64,000 nt of DNA from Amblyornis subalaris (taxonomy: Eukaryota; Chordata; Aves; Passeriformes; Ptilonorhynchidae), in contig JACAXG010000012.1 in the NCBI GenBank assembly GCA_018881555.1, positions 13,550,181-13,614,180 of the forward strand. Reading direction: 5' to 3'. Position 1 is the stretch's first letter, and each line of letters begins with the position of its first letter. Position numbers and translations under genes: made by a program. Positions 13,101-26,264 of this stretch are shown here, one piece after another. The notes beneath the pieces are model-generated. The model did not search any database and was not told where the DNA came from. It saw nothing but the letters and a program-made list of their open reading frames with translations.

Positions 13101-15491
13101 AGTGTCATTCCAACAAGCATTATTCTCCCGTTCAGCAATAGGGTTACTGAAACAGTTACTTAGATGGGGAGAGCTTTAGGTCAACAACTCAGTTCTTCCA
13201 TAGGCTCAGCAGTGAGATTCATGGCAAGGGCGCAGTTTAAGAGGGGAAACAAACATGAGCTTCTCTAACCCCCAAAGTATATAAACTTTTGGCTTTCGTA
13301 CAGGCATTTTATAAGGAAAAGAAACCAAAAAATCCAAGTTGAGTCACTCACTCCAGTCTTAAAAACCTTCCTCTACTCAACCAGAAAAAAATTAAAATGT
13401 TTGCTTAATCCTTTTCTGTAAAACACTGCACAGCAACAATTACACCAGCTTACCCCTCTGCATTCCAATTTCTTGCCAAGGTACAGAGCAGACACTAAAT
13501 CTCATGTGGAATAGATCACTCATTTGCCAACATTTTTGAACCTTTGTTACTGCTGCTTTATAGTTTCTGATGTACTAGAATAAAAAGAAGCAATGATAGA
13601 TATTAGTTGTGAGAGTACTATCAAAGCACAGTAATTGTCTTCTCATTTTAAGAAATGTAATGCCAACGGCTAAATGGAAATATATTTCATGTAATTTAAT
13701 ACAGTTCTGCTGGAAAGGTGTAAATCAAACTAAAATGCTGTGAGCAATANATTTGTATTTTCAAACAGGAATTCTGATTCATATATTTTACCATAATTTC
13801 CTCATCCACATATGCCCTACACCAACAAAATAACCACTTAACACAGAGCAGTAGCTTGACCATTTATTAATTTAATTCCACTAAATATGAAGTGCACAAG
13901 ACATGCAGAATTAGACAAAAATTCTGGTTCATTAAGCAAAAACTGACTGGCAGTCTCATAATTATTAAAAGAGAAAAATAAAAGAGAATACTGCACTCCC
14001 ACAGATTCTAGGAAATGTGTCTATAGAAATGGTACCCCCTCTTGTTTCAGCATAAGGAAGTTCAATCCCCTCTCATGCAGAACTGAGGACTTTAAAGTAC
14101 GCTCTTTACTGAATGTTTGAATAAACCATCCCAGTTTGGATCTTGATATTTTCGGTGATTCAGTCTGAGATATTTTGTTATCCTGTTTGCTTCAATCGTC
14201 TTGGATCTGTTAACTTTCAAGCATCAAGATACCAAGACCTAGAATTTTACCTAATCAGCAATGGAATATTATTTCCCTGATCCATGAAATGAATAAATGA
14301 CTTTACATCCTCTCTATACTCCTTTCATTGATTTATCTTTTGCTGCCTTAGTGTAAAAATCATCTTTGTGAGAAATATGAATTCATGATATTTCTTTCCC
14401 TTTGTTTATTGTTTCTCTACTTCATTCCTCTTTCCCTGACATGGCTGCTTTTTCTTCCCCTCCACTTTCAGAAAAACACCAGAAACGTATCATATTATGC
14501 AGTCCTTCCTCACCTTGTACCATTTTCTCTATTAATAGCCACAGGGTTTTGTTTTATTAGTTCTTAACTGAGTTTCACCAAAATCAATCCAATTAATTAT
14601 GTTTTCCCTATTTCCTATGTCATTAGTCAAACTGGCAAGTAAAATCAGGTGACACCAATGCCTCTAGCACATATTTAACAGTTCCCTACAATTTGATATA
14701 CCTTTTTTCTTTTTTGCAGTCAGTTGTTGTCAAGAACACAAAGTTCTTGCACTCAGAGATTCAAAAGTAATTTTTCAACCACAAATTGGAGAAGCAGAAA
14801 TATTCAAGGCTTTTTAGCTACAGCAGAGAGCCCACCAAAATAATTTCAGCCTGATACTTAGTCCACTACAATGAAAGAACAGATGATAAAATTTGCAAGT
14901 ATCTAATTCCTTATCAAACATGCAATTCTTACCACTAGATAATCTTTTCATCTTCATAGAAACACAAGAAGAAACAGTAATAAAACAGATGACACACTTG
15001 ATACTGAGTCATAGTCTCAGCTATCATTTTATTTTTGTCATCTCTAAGACTCTGTACCATCACACGTGCACTTGATATCTACGAAAGTGAAGTTTTCATT
15101 GTAGTCTCAATTCAGTAGGAAAGTAAAGATCATAGTGAACTTTAACCTCTGAAGCCCCTCAATCAAATATTGCTCAAATCTAGACCTATATTCTTACCAC
15201 CTAAAGTTTATTTGAGGCAAAGACACTTTTTGTTGGTTTTCCTAGTCAAGAAGCAGAAGAGGTGTGGGGGCAAAAAGGCTTCAGGACATTGCACCAGGTG
15301 CTTACTTATTCTATTTATGCTACTAGGGACTAAAGTCAGAGCGACCAAACAAAATCTACTATCTTTGAATCCTAATATCCTAAATAATTCCTTCTATCAA
15401 GTTGCTTATAATCTCAGTTATCTAGGTACTTCAAAATAATTACCAGTGGTCCAGCAATTAAGTTCATTAACCAGATCCTTTAATACCCAAT
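10117..15491. other. Non-coding DNA between two CR1 fragments
   Basis: No gene recognised. An A-rich low-complexity patch lies at about 10463-10536. A consensus-like minus-strand donor exists near 10246 (GTGAGT) but no convincing acceptor or coding exon accompanies it. Short open frames on both strands at 10327-10830 come from the A-rich patch and have no conserved motifs. The rest, 10.8-15.5 kb, shows nothing beyond AT-rich unique sequence. Confidence 0.7.
10463..10536 (+). repeat. A-rich low-complexity tract with two Ns
   Basis: Runs of A interrupted by single or double C, with two adjacent Ns at about 10494-10495. The ambiguous bases sit inside the homopolymer-like part, suggesting an uncertain read length there rather than polymorphism. 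Confidence 0.85.
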
Positions 15492-16129
15492 AGGAAGGCC
15501 AAGGCATGGATGGAGTTGAACTTGGCAAGGCATGCAAAGAATAACAACAAGTGTTTCTACAGGTGTGTCAGTCAGAAAAGGAATGTCAAAGAAAGAGTAT
15601 AGCCCTGATGAGCAACACTAGCAAACTGGTAGCAACAAACAAGGAGAAGACTGCAGTACAACAGCTGTTTTTGCCTCAATCTTCATTGGCAATCTCTCTT
15701 CCCACACCTCTTAAGTGGATGGACCACAAGATAGGGACCATGGGAGCAAAGTACCCCCCACTGTAAGAGAAGCTCAGGTCTGTGATTACCTGAGGAACCT
15801 GAACACACAAGTCTATGGGACTCAACAAGATGCATTCCAGAGTGCTGAGAGCATTGGCTGTTGTAGTTGCCAAGCCACACTCCACGATATTTGAAAGCCA
15901 GGACAGTCAGGTGAAGTCCCTGGTGACTGCAGAAAAGGAAATATTGCACCCATTTTTTGAAACTGAAAAAAGGATGACTCTGGAAACTACACAATGTCAG
16001 CCTCACCTCTGTGCCTGGGAAGATCATTGAACGGATCCTCCAAGAAGCTCTGCTAAGGCTCATGGAGGACAGGCAGGTGATTGAGACAATCTCACAAAGG
16101 GCAAGTGCTGCCTCACCAACCTAGTGGTA
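15492..16129 (+). mobile_element. CR1 retrotransposon ORF2 fragment (reverse transcriptase region)
   Basis: This is a degenerate CR1 LINE fragment in plus orientation, from the region linking the endonuclease and reverse transcriptase domains into the early reverse transcriptase palm. Landmarks recognised from CR1 are the GGAAGGCCAAGGC start, a block near 15535-15565 with TTCTACAGGT, TTTTTGCCTCA (15668-15678), the CACTGTAAGAGAAG block, a tract matching GPDGMHPRVL-type sequence, and GTCAGCCTCACCTCTGTGCC (about 15994-16013). In translation, 15815-16030 shows the CR1-like order MHSRVL, then VAKPHSTIFE, then a degenerate stretch where the family has a conserved proline-valine motif. Frame changes and missing bases break the reading frame, and it ends abruptly after CTAGTGG without a 3' UTR. 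It is a dead fossil; no part of it should be called a host gene. Confidence 0.93.
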
Positions 16130-18664
16130 AAGACCCCAAAAGTATAACTAATGATAGAGTTTACTACTAGAATATAAGCCAAGTGCTGACACATCAGAAA
16201 GCTGCCCTTACAGGCTGAATACTGCCCCACAACATTGTAATTTCATTGCCTTGTTATTCTGCCAAACAAAAAGTGTGTCAGTTTTAGTAATTCTACAGTG
16301 CATCATGCTCGCCTATTTTATTTGCTTCTATGATGCCTTCATAGAGATACCATGATAATAAATGTTGAAGGTCATTTGTCTAAGAGAATGTGTTCTGGAG
16401 GTACAAGATACTTTTCCCTTGGTCTGATGTGAAGTGTATCCTGTACCATTTCATCACCATGACAGTAGTGAACTCAGCACACGAATGCTACACTCACACT
16501 GATGCTCTACTACTCGAATTCTTCTTCCAAAAAATGAAGTGCAAAGGGCAGAGAAGTGGCAGTTTCAGTTTTTTCAATAATGTATTTTTGTTTCTAATCT
16601 ATATCTGTGCGTTTTAAGAGTTTGATATTCCAGGCAGAAGATAGAACCGTTAACCTATTCCACATGTAATGACTTTGTGACTCTACTTGAGACCCTACTG
16701 CTGAGCACCTCCTATTCTCCTGAAGATGGCAGAAGCTCTAAATTCTCAGCCTCCCCCTCTGCCACCAAGGGTTTTAAAGACAGCATCCACTCTAACATTT
16801 TCTTGTCGACTGACACAGGATCTAACCCAGAAGACAAGTCTGAAACACGTATTTAAGTGTCATTCACACCTAGATTGACACCTTACTCATGAGATTCAAA
16901 CCCTGTTTAATTAAAAAAAAAGTGTAAACACTTTTACTTGCCTCTCCCCACTTTTTTTTTTTATAACTATATGGTAACCACATTCTAACTGTGCTTTTCA
17001 CATTAAAGCAGAGCAAGAGAAAAGGCCATAGGACACTCTGGAAGGCAACACGCATTAATGCGGCATTCAAGGTTAGATCAAAAGGAGCAGTGGAACTGGG
17101 ATACACTGACTGAAATGGCTCTACTCTTTTTTGCTTATTTGCTGTTCACCCCATAGTGCCTGAAGCTGTTGACACAGCTGCCTGCCAGCAAACTTTTATT
17201 TAGAAACTCCTTCCTATTGTACTGTTGACAGTCACTGTAACCAATATTTCAAGAATTATATTTATAGAGCAGCTGTTGGCAAAAGTACTTGGATGTGCAG
17301 CAGAAAATTAAGGCAATTCACTGTTTATATTCAAGACACAGACTTCAAGGCACAGACATAGCAGAAATCATACAGAGAGGTTCTTCAACTGAATTATCAG
17401 CGAAAGACATGGAAGTACCTTGGCTGTGCTCTGTTCTCATGCAGATGCCAAAAATTTGTCTTTGTCAAAACCAGTATTTTCTCACTTACATATACCAAAA
17501 GCAATCTTGCACAGGCCAGTAATACCCACATCATAAAATAACCCATAAGAAACTCAGCTATCAGAATACATTCCAACCTGTATAAAGTCCCAATATGTGG
17601 TATAACTTCTTCCTAAAGACTCCATTTTTACATTTCCTTAGAGAGAGGGAGGATGCCTCTTTATAATTATAGCTTCATAGAAGCTATGCCCATTTTAGAA
17701 GACAACAAACAGCATTTAGTGAAGGCTATAAAATCTCTGCAAGGTATAGTATGCTTGACATCATCTCAGAGCAAAATGTTCCAGACCATTTAAACTTGGC
17801 TCTTTCAAAATTCTGGATAAATAACAACACTCGTCCTAGTGGACTTATACAGCACATCTGGGGAAAACACACCTTGATTATACCATTTTAAAAAAATAAT
17901 TTCAAACCTTAAATCCACAGTAAAGTTTCCACAGTCCCCAATGGCTGCAGCTAAGCACGCAATCTTTCCTGAACTCCCCTTTCCAACTTTTATAACCACT
18001 CCTGTCTACCTATCTTCTTCAGTTCATAGATCAATTCCCTATTGAAATCTTACAGAATTTTAATAAGATTAATACTCCCCCCTTTGTTCTGCAAAGTATT
18101 TAACCTTCTTCTTCTGCAAGTTCATAAAAATAATTGTTATAGATACTCTGGTTCAACAGACCTAAGAGATCCTGCTTTTCTATAGACGGGAATAAAAGTC
18201 TTGTGTTTCTCAGGAATATGGTATCCATGTATTTCACGTTACAATTGGCTTTACTTACATACCCATAGAGTAATGCTGACAACATAGTTTCAAAGAAAAA
18301 ATTGGATCTGTGGTGTAATGTGAAATAATCCTGAATAATTAATAAGTCTAACATCTAAAGGCATAAATTACTTTTTAAGGTGGGTGATAGAAGAGAGAAA
18401 GCAAAGCTGTACTCAAAAGAATTAAGCCACCCTGCAATATAAAAGTTAGAGTAGTCCCATAAAACAATGAGCTTTAGCAGATTATAGAAGAAAGCAGCCA
18501 GAACATGAATTAGCTATCAGCAATTGTATCTAAGTCAAAAAGAAATCTCATTACAAGTCTGAGGGTTGTCTAAACAACCTGTTGCCCATATAGGCTTTAA
18601 AAAGTATACGTGATGTGGTGGTAAGAGCCTTCAATGAAATGAAAGCGAGTAAACCGATTGGGTT

Positions 18665-18681
18665 AAAAAAAAAAAAAAAAA
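18665..18681 (+). repeat. Poly(A) run of 17
   Basis: Seventeen consecutive A bases. I looked for a retroposed body upstream and a target-site duplication around it and saw neither, nor a polyadenylation signal just before it. Confidence 0.9.
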
Positions 18682-20465
18682 TCAAAATCCACTACGCCAA
18701 ACTATTCTCTTAAGGTTAAGTCAGGGAGCAGGATGTTAAAATGATTCAAGGGAAACAAGTTATAACTTTTTACCGTTCAAAACCACGTGGTCCTCTATAC
18801 AACGAAAAGACTAAAGGGGAAAGAAAATAAAGTTCCCAGATTAGACATTGTAATTTCTCACATTTTAAGTAATAATGAATTTGCAAAGATGAGACTAAAG
18901 ATGCAGTCACTCTTAAGCAGGGAAGAAACATCAAAGTAGAATATTGCCTAATTCCTCTGCATGAGAGACATTTCTCCCAGAGATATTCTGCAGGTCTCTA
19001 AGACTAAAGAAACAAGCAATACATACAGTGCTATCACAGGATGCTACATTTTATTCCTACAGTTACATATACTTGGATTTGTCTCACCAGGTATTCAGGC
19101 AGTGCACCTGACAGGTCAGCAGCTGTGGGACTCACAGAGATTATTCCTTTGTACTCCCCTACATGTATTGGGAAAGAGTACAGGGCATTTTTAGTCAGCT
19201 TGCAAAAGTCATCGGCTAATCTGAATTACCCTGCTCAGCACAGACAGGCTAACTCTGTGTGACAAGCCTCCACCGCTGTGACCAGGGTTGAATTAACTGC
19301 TACAATGAACAAAACACGCAGTGAACCCATCTTATTTTCAGACAATACATTTCATATTTTGTTTTTCCTGGTAACATCATTAATTTGTTTTCTGCTTTTT
19401 CTATTATTATTCTCACTAAAAACCAACAAATTACATGCTGCAGGAGTGCTGCACAATAGAATTTTTCATAAAAACATGAAAGAACAAAGCATAAAATGCA
19501 GACAGGTCAGTGCCTTGAGAGTTAAGATAAAGTTCTACACTTACTTCTTATCTGACAATTACATGTCACCTATGCCTGTACCTGCTGACACACAAAATGG
19601 AGATGGTATGAGCATATCAAGCTTAATAAATAAGCAAAACACTCCTGGAAATATTGGAAAGATACAAGAGTTTTCAGCTATTGGTAGCTGGCATGTAATT
19701 CAGAGGGCAAATTAAGTAGGAGATGCTGACAGAAACTGAAATATGTCCTGCTGTATGATACATAAGCACCATGTACAAATACAAATCTTTTATTACTACA
19801 CCTCATTTATTAATTTTATTCTTCTCCAAAACTATTTACAAGGAACTGAATCAAACCAGTTATCAAACAAGAACTCCACACAGTTCTACCAGGACAATTA
19901 ATACACAGCTCCTTGCCTTTATGACGGACAGCCAGCTTAGAGCTCATTACCTAAGAAATGATCACACAAGTTTTTCCTCCACAGCCAGTCTTCGCACACA
20001 TACAAACCCCTTATTCTCATACAAACCAACCTGCAGATATACATCTCTATGAGACAGCTGTTTACAAACAAACATAAAAGCTTGTCTCAGTGCACTTTAG
20101 TAGGTATTACAAAACATGCCACAAAATAAAGAAAAATTCCTTGACCAGCTGATATTTATATTCTGCTAGAAAAGAGAGGATGAGAAATCTTGAAATGTCT
20201 ATGGTGTCAGTGAAAAAACATCCAAGCCAAAATCTTGGACTATTGGTATATTTTAATCCATGTGGAGATTTTAAAAAAGCTTTTCTGATCTATGCCCACT
20301 CACATGCCAGCTCCAAAACACCCATGATATGAAATAATTTCAAGCAGATCATGACAGTCTCACGAGACTGAAAGAACAGTGATAAATCTGCACACTATAT
20401 CACTATAAAAAATGCATAAGGCAGTGAATTACTTTTCCTTATGTCTTTAGGAATTAATTGGAATA

Positions 20466-20507
20466 CGTATACATGCAAGCACATACACATTCGTGTGTGT
20501 ATACATG
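20466..20507. repeat. Imperfect CA/TG inverted repeat
   Basis: Alternating purine-pyrimidine sequence with GTATACATG near both ends and ATACACA facing TGTGTAT around a short TTCGTG-type centre. It is a degenerate CA/TG microsatellite with some potential for Z-DNA or a small hairpin. Confidence 0.6.
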
Positions 20508-21543
20508 AAGAGTGCACCAATACACAATTTCTCTGCATTGTATACTTCAGGCTTTATCTTAGCAGTTCTGTTTGCAAGAGAGCCACAAAAGCAGGCAAGC
20601 AATCTTTCCTTCAGCTGGTCTACTCCCTGCCTCCAAGTCAGAGATGGACTGAAACAGGGAGAACAATGCAAGGCTTAGAAGCAGTTGTTATGCAGTCAAG
20701 AAACACAAACTTCTCANTTTAGAAGTTGGGATTCAGAACTCCTTCCTCTGTACAATTTATAATGCAATTATAGTATTGCTTGCAGCTCAAAATGACTCAT
20801 GCAAGACCATTTTGTAAAAATACCTCTGCCTTCCAGAGCAGCTTTGCCCTCTAAAGCTGTTGTGCACTGTGCTGAATTTATTCCCACAGGGCCCCTCCTC
20901 ATTGTAAAGAAAGGTTTATGTTGTGACCCTGGGCACTGCAGAATTTACCGTTTGGCAAGGATGGTTTCCTCATACAGCTGCTATACCCCGGCAACTTCCA
21001 AGTACTGCTTGCATTACCCTGAAATTCTCCTCATGCACATGAACTGCAGAATTAATCCAGACAGCTGAAATCAGCCCGGAATGTGCCACACTCACCATGC
21101 AACCAGAAGTCCCTGCAGCAGGAAACACCAGTGGTGCCCTGGCAACACACTGCAAACCCATCTCTCTGACTAGGAAATTTGGTGTAGTGATAGGAAAGCC
21201 ACACATAANTGTAAAATCAGGAATCAAACCTTTAAGAAGAACTGTTAAATATTTAATGGGAAGCCTCATGAAACATCACTAACAAATTTAATTTCGAGAT
21301 GAAAATAACAAAAAAGCCCCAAGTAATACTTTAGTTGTATTAAGTGAGATTTCAGTGCGTACTGCAGACATTACTTGTTACATCAGTAGAAAAAGAAGAC
21401 AGTGATTATAAACATTGTCTAAAGACATATAAAACTGGAAATGGAGCTAGTGGAGACAGGGAAGGTGAAGAATAGACACACAATGCTGGAAGTGTGTGGG
21501 GAGGGAATCTCAAGTAAATTACTTTACTAAATTTATTCCCGGA

Positions 21544-21560
21544 CCCCCCCCCCCCACCCC
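21544..21560 (+). repeat. Poly(C) tract
   Basis: Twelve consecutive C, one A, then four C. The minus strand is a long G run able to form quadruplex structures. It is also a likely site of length error. Confidence 0.9.
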
Positions 21561-24500
21561 AAGGCATCAGGAGACATTCCTTTTAGATTTCAAAAAGGAC
21601 AATCTTGTGCTTAGTATCTTAAGTAAACAAAGCTGAGAGTTAAGTGAGGAATGTCCAAAAGCTTCCAGCTTGCTAAGCTTATGTACAAACAGAAACATAA
21701 GGCTCTGGTTAGACTCAACTCTCACACTAATTATTTACTCCTGAAAAAGCCATGGTTTTCAGGCTTTACTGAAGCCCAAATCACAATACACAAATTAAGA
21801 CTATTTNGAAATAGCCAACATACAAGCTTCATCATGTGTCCTAAGTTCTTTTTGATTGGACTTAAAATATCCACACATTGGAGGCAATCCTATGTTCAAC
21901 CTCACAGCCCTCCTCAGGCCTAAAAACATATCTCAAGGCATCATCTAGATTAAGCCCAAACATTTCAGTAAGCACAAAACTTTGTTCCATGACTTAAAAC
22001 AGTTTCATCATGTAAAACCTTTGAAAAACCAGACCTGAATCACACCTGCTCCTCATCCCCAGAAGAATAGTCACATCACTATATTTAAGCAACTGGAACC
22101 ACTAATTTTTCAGTGCGGTTCTCTAAATCTAGTAGTCCCATAAAACCAAAACTAGAACTCAAGCCTCTCTTTGTAAGCCTGCTACCTGCTTGTCTAAAGC
22201 TGATTTATGGAAGCACATTCTCTGGCTTTTTTTCTTCCTGTTTAGATGGTAATTTTGATTTAAACATTCTGACAAGTTACTCATTCAGGGCCAGTTTTAA
22301 AGAAAATAATTGTTTTTATCTGGTGATAAAAGTTTGATTATGTTTGGAATTATAAGAAATTATTTTAAAAAGGTCAGGTTGCAAATGACAGTTTGCCTAC
22401 ATCCGCCCAGCCGACAGCTGCATAAAACAGAGTAACCTTAGCATCACAGCCTTTGAAACACAATTTATGATGATTTCATCTTTCCACAAATGGGTATAGA
22501 AAGCAAACAGAACTGTTATGCCTGGAAAATAAATTTGCCAACACAAATTTTGTAGCCTAAGTCATTTTCTAAATGGACATATTACTTCCCAGTAATAAAA
22601 TACACTTGCTCCATATACAGACAGAAAGTAGTAAGCAAATGCATTTAACATGAAAATATAATTTTGTTTAACTCTTCAGTCCTGGGTTTACTTAGGAAAA
22701 GAACCCAAAACATTTGAAATTTTCCAAGTAGTAAATAAAACCAGATTAAGATCTCCAAATCATATATAACCCAATCCCAACTAATTGATACATCTTATCC
22801 TAATATTGATAGTGAACACATTGATACACAGTCACATTTGGAGAAGCTGATAGTGNCATCACTTCATATGAGAAAATGCCCTCAGTACAGAAATTATCCA
22901 GAGGATAAAAGTTATACCCTTATGATGCATTAGATGTAGCTACTTTAATTGGTGCTGCTATCAAAAGTCATGAATAAAAGTGATGTCAACACTCAGGAAT
23001 ATTCATGATTGTTGATCAAAAATGCCTTATTAAAACTAGAGAATATTGCACATTGACACTCAACCAACTGCGAAGGATTGGCAGGGTTCAGAGATGAGCC
23101 CCTGCCATCTGCACATGAATATGTATCAAGAGTTCATTTGATTAGTAAAAAACAAGTTACAGTCCTTACAACAAACATAAAGAGCACCATGTAAAGAAAG
23201 ACTAAGGAAGTGATTTCAGCCTACAGGATTCCTGTATGAGATAGAGTGACACCTTCCGAATATACACAGACACTCCAGCAGCACATCACTTCTAATCAAG
23301 CCTTCAAACAAACACACAAAAATCAAATCAGCACAGACAGGCTGAGACACAAGCAGTTGCCAACATGAAAGACTAACAGTAGTGCATCTGTCTGAAGGCA
23401 AAAAATCCATCCAAAATTGTAATCTGATCTACTATCTTTGCCTAAAATCTGAATTTACATGATTCAAACTGGGGAATGATTCCCCCTCTTAGTATTTTGA
23501 GATCCTATAGTAAATGCTGGTGCCACATACTCCTCATGGAAAGCCTTCACCCGAGCTTTCAGACTGTCTCACACATCAAGTTCTTCCCATGGCCAAGTCT
23601 CTACTGGGCTGTAATAGTGCATCCCTTTAGATTTTTCTGAAACACTTCCTGTTTATCACTATTTCACTACACTTGAAAACACTGTTGACTATATTACTTT
23701 TGCCATCCTATAAGGGTCTAAGCACAGCCTTGTACAGCTCTTCAGTCACTCTAAAGTGTTTGGGAATTTTAGGCTGTATCTCAGTTGAGATTGGAATCAC
23801 TTGAAGTACATAGGACCCCTCTCCCACAATTCTGAACTGCTCCTGAGGATCAAGGCACAGTGGACAGCACTTAATTTCTCAACCTCTACTGTATTATTTT
23901 ATGTTATAACTGTGTAATAACACAAAATTGATAGGTAAGAGAGGGGGGAAAAAAAGCCAAGCAACTAAGTGGAATCACAAAGAAAATGAAACTCAAAAAA
24001 ACAAGGACAAAAAGCATCAAGTATCTAGTAAATAATAAATTACTCTGGGAAAATATAATAGTATTTCTCCACAATGATCATGGCTTTTCAAGATTATCAG
24101 TTACTCTGGTCTTGGCTACACTTCATGTGTTGGACACAGTATTATTATATAACCTTGGCTCTATCCACATTGCCCTTAATTACAGGCATGGAGCACCCAA
24201 ATAAAAGCATGACATGAACCACAGTTGACCTTGTGGATGAAAGCAATGCAAGGAATGAGGGTCATGGACTTCACTGAAAATCCCAGGGTTATGCCAATAT
24301 CACAAAAGTATCACATTGAGAACTTTATCCCCATCTTAAGGAAAATTGCTTTGGTCAATGCAAGACATAATAAGACTTTAGTAGCATCACCCAGCTTCAT
24401 CCTGGAAAATTCATCCTATTTCTCAGGAATAATCCAGGAAAGAAAAGAAAGAACAAAAGTGCAAAACTACAAATTTCACAGCACAATGCATGCAGCACTG

Positions 24501-25577
24501 GAGTTGCAACAGTTTTGCTATCCATGGCAACTTCTCAAAATGCCCTGGCCATAGAGACATTCTCTTTCTTTTAAGAAAAATCCTAAATGCCATTAGACAC
24601 AGGTGGTACATAACAGTTCCATGACAAAATATGGAGACATCTACTGTTTGAACTAAGAACCATTTCAGCATTCACTTATTTGAGGTAGATGGTAGAGAAG
24701 GTTAGATACAGCATGCCAACTGAAATTTCTATATTCAGACATGTTTTGAATGTCAGTAAGTAGACTGTATTGAGGAAGAGGTGAGGGAGGCAATATAAAA
24801 AACAAGACTGCCAAACTACAAACCTGCAATTAATTATCAATCACTGAAATACAGTATATGGAAATAATTTGTGCTTCATTGCCTATTTTAAATTAAAATA
24901 GAGATATTTCATAGGTACTAACAGAACGGAAAAACTCCTTTAGAAAGAAAGTAAAGCAATTATCTTTTTAGAAGTATTTTAAATGGGTTTCTCAACCATA
25001 AAATCAGATAGAGATTTATAGCAAGCATAATATCTTTGAGATGGATAAATTAAATTTTCATCTGAATTTTTAAAAGCTCTCCCAGGTTTCCATTTGCAAA
25101 CATATTCCGTGACAAAAGCCATAATCAGTGACCTAAAGTCAGATATATTCCAACTTTGTTTTGCAAACCACATTACATAAAGTAAGGGTAAAACTACATC
25201 ATAGTGAAAAAATATATTAGACAGATAAAACACTTTTAAGATAAGAAGCTCAAAAATTATCCCTGAACCAAAGCTGTTAATAGGCTTAAATTTAAACATC
25301 TCCCACAAACAAGTTTCAAGCAAAGTCAATTCTAGATGCTACCTACAAGAAACTCTCTATAACATTCTTTCAACATTGTACACATTTAAGTAACAATGCC
25401 ATGGTCAACCTGAGTGCAGATAGTCAGCCATGCAAAGACTAAAGAATAGTTTTACTACACACCATGCATCACTCTTCCCCAAAGAAGTAAGCAAGTCCCA
25501 TGAGTTCCTGTGAAGTAAGAGGCATTGTGTAGTATTTACGTGTATCTGAGAGGCTGTTTTCAGATTTCACTTACATT

Positions 25578-25633
25578 AGATAAAAATCTAATCTCATAAA
25601 TAAGATAAATAGATAAAATAGATAAAAATCTAA
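25578..25633 (+). repeat. Imperfect GATAAA-rich direct repeat
   Basis: The 14-base block AGATAAAAATCTAA occurs at 25578-25591 and again at 25620-25633. Between them lie further GATAAA-like units, giving four GATA cores in about 46 bases. It could act as a GATA-factor site cluster, but a short degenerate tandem repeat explains it equally well. Confidence 0.8.
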
Positions 25634-26215
25634 CCTCCTCATCTTTAACTGCAGTACAGTAATGACCTCTAAGAAAGCAGCACTGTTCTCCTGCCACCAC
25701 ACCTGCATTTCACATCGACATTTTCTACAGTTTTAAGTAAACCCACTCACCCTAAAGTGAGAAATCCCCAGTCAGGAACAAGCACTACACTTTATCTTAC
25801 TCTAGTTCCAAATGGATACCTAACGCATCCAACTAAAACACAGTATTTTGGCTTTGCCATAATTTAGATGCAGTGACCCCTGCAATGGATGAATAGGCCA
25901 AGGTCATTTATCACTGTAAACACATTCAGTCTCGCCTGCCCTAGAAGCAGGAAGATCCACACTAAGTTAATTTCGAGAAAAGGTACANGTTACACATCTT
26001 CAGTCCACACTAAAGTTTGTTTGGATCTTTTAAAATGGATGAAAATTATCTTCACACAAATTAAGAGTTCTTACTGTTTATATTCTTCAGTAAATTTCTC
26101 TTCCTGAAATATCATCCTGATTCTAGAGCTCATTTTGCAGTCAGTAACTGCTCTCTCCCCCCTCCTCGTAGTCAAAACCATTTTAACCACCTTTAACTTT
26201 TCCTTCCTCTGTTTT

Positions 26216-26264
26216 CTTGGTTAAAACCTAAGGGTTTTAACCAAGGTTTTAACCTTGGTTAAAA
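26216..26264. repeat. Two overlapping perfect inverted repeats
   Basis: The first hairpin has arms CTTGGTTAAAACC (26216-26228) and GGTTTTAACCAAG (26233-26245), 13 of 13 paired, with a four-base loop. The second has arms TTTTAACCAAGGTT (26235-26248) and AACCTTGGTTAAAA (26251-26264), 14 of 14 paired, with a two-base centre. They share the middle block, so the region can fold in two mutually exclusive ways. A TTTTAACC-like motif also occurs once upstream near 26190. No transposon termini or target duplication are evident. Confidence 0.95.

Larger units (their letters stand above)
16130..26180. other. Non-coding AT-rich DNA
   Basis: No recognisable gene. The one longer ATG-initiated frame, 19305-19715 on the plus strand (136 codons), would encode one hydrophobic segment near its N-terminus but has no family match I know. 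Small features are listed separately: a 17-base A run, a TG/CA inverted region, a C12 run, and a GATAA-rich repeat near 25.6 kb. Confidence 0.7.

Noticed and set aside
18601..18681. Processed pseudogene tail at the 17-base A run
   Set aside because: No recognisable cDNA body, no poly(A) signal and no target-site duplication around it.
19305..19715. 136-codon plus-strand frame with one possible membrane segment
   Set aside because: The hydrophobic run comes from a T-rich stretch. No family resemblance, no poly(A) signal or splice context noted.
24681..24702. let-7-like seed (TGAGGTAG)
   Set aside because: Only the seed agrees; the rest of the mature sequence and a precursor hairpin are absent.
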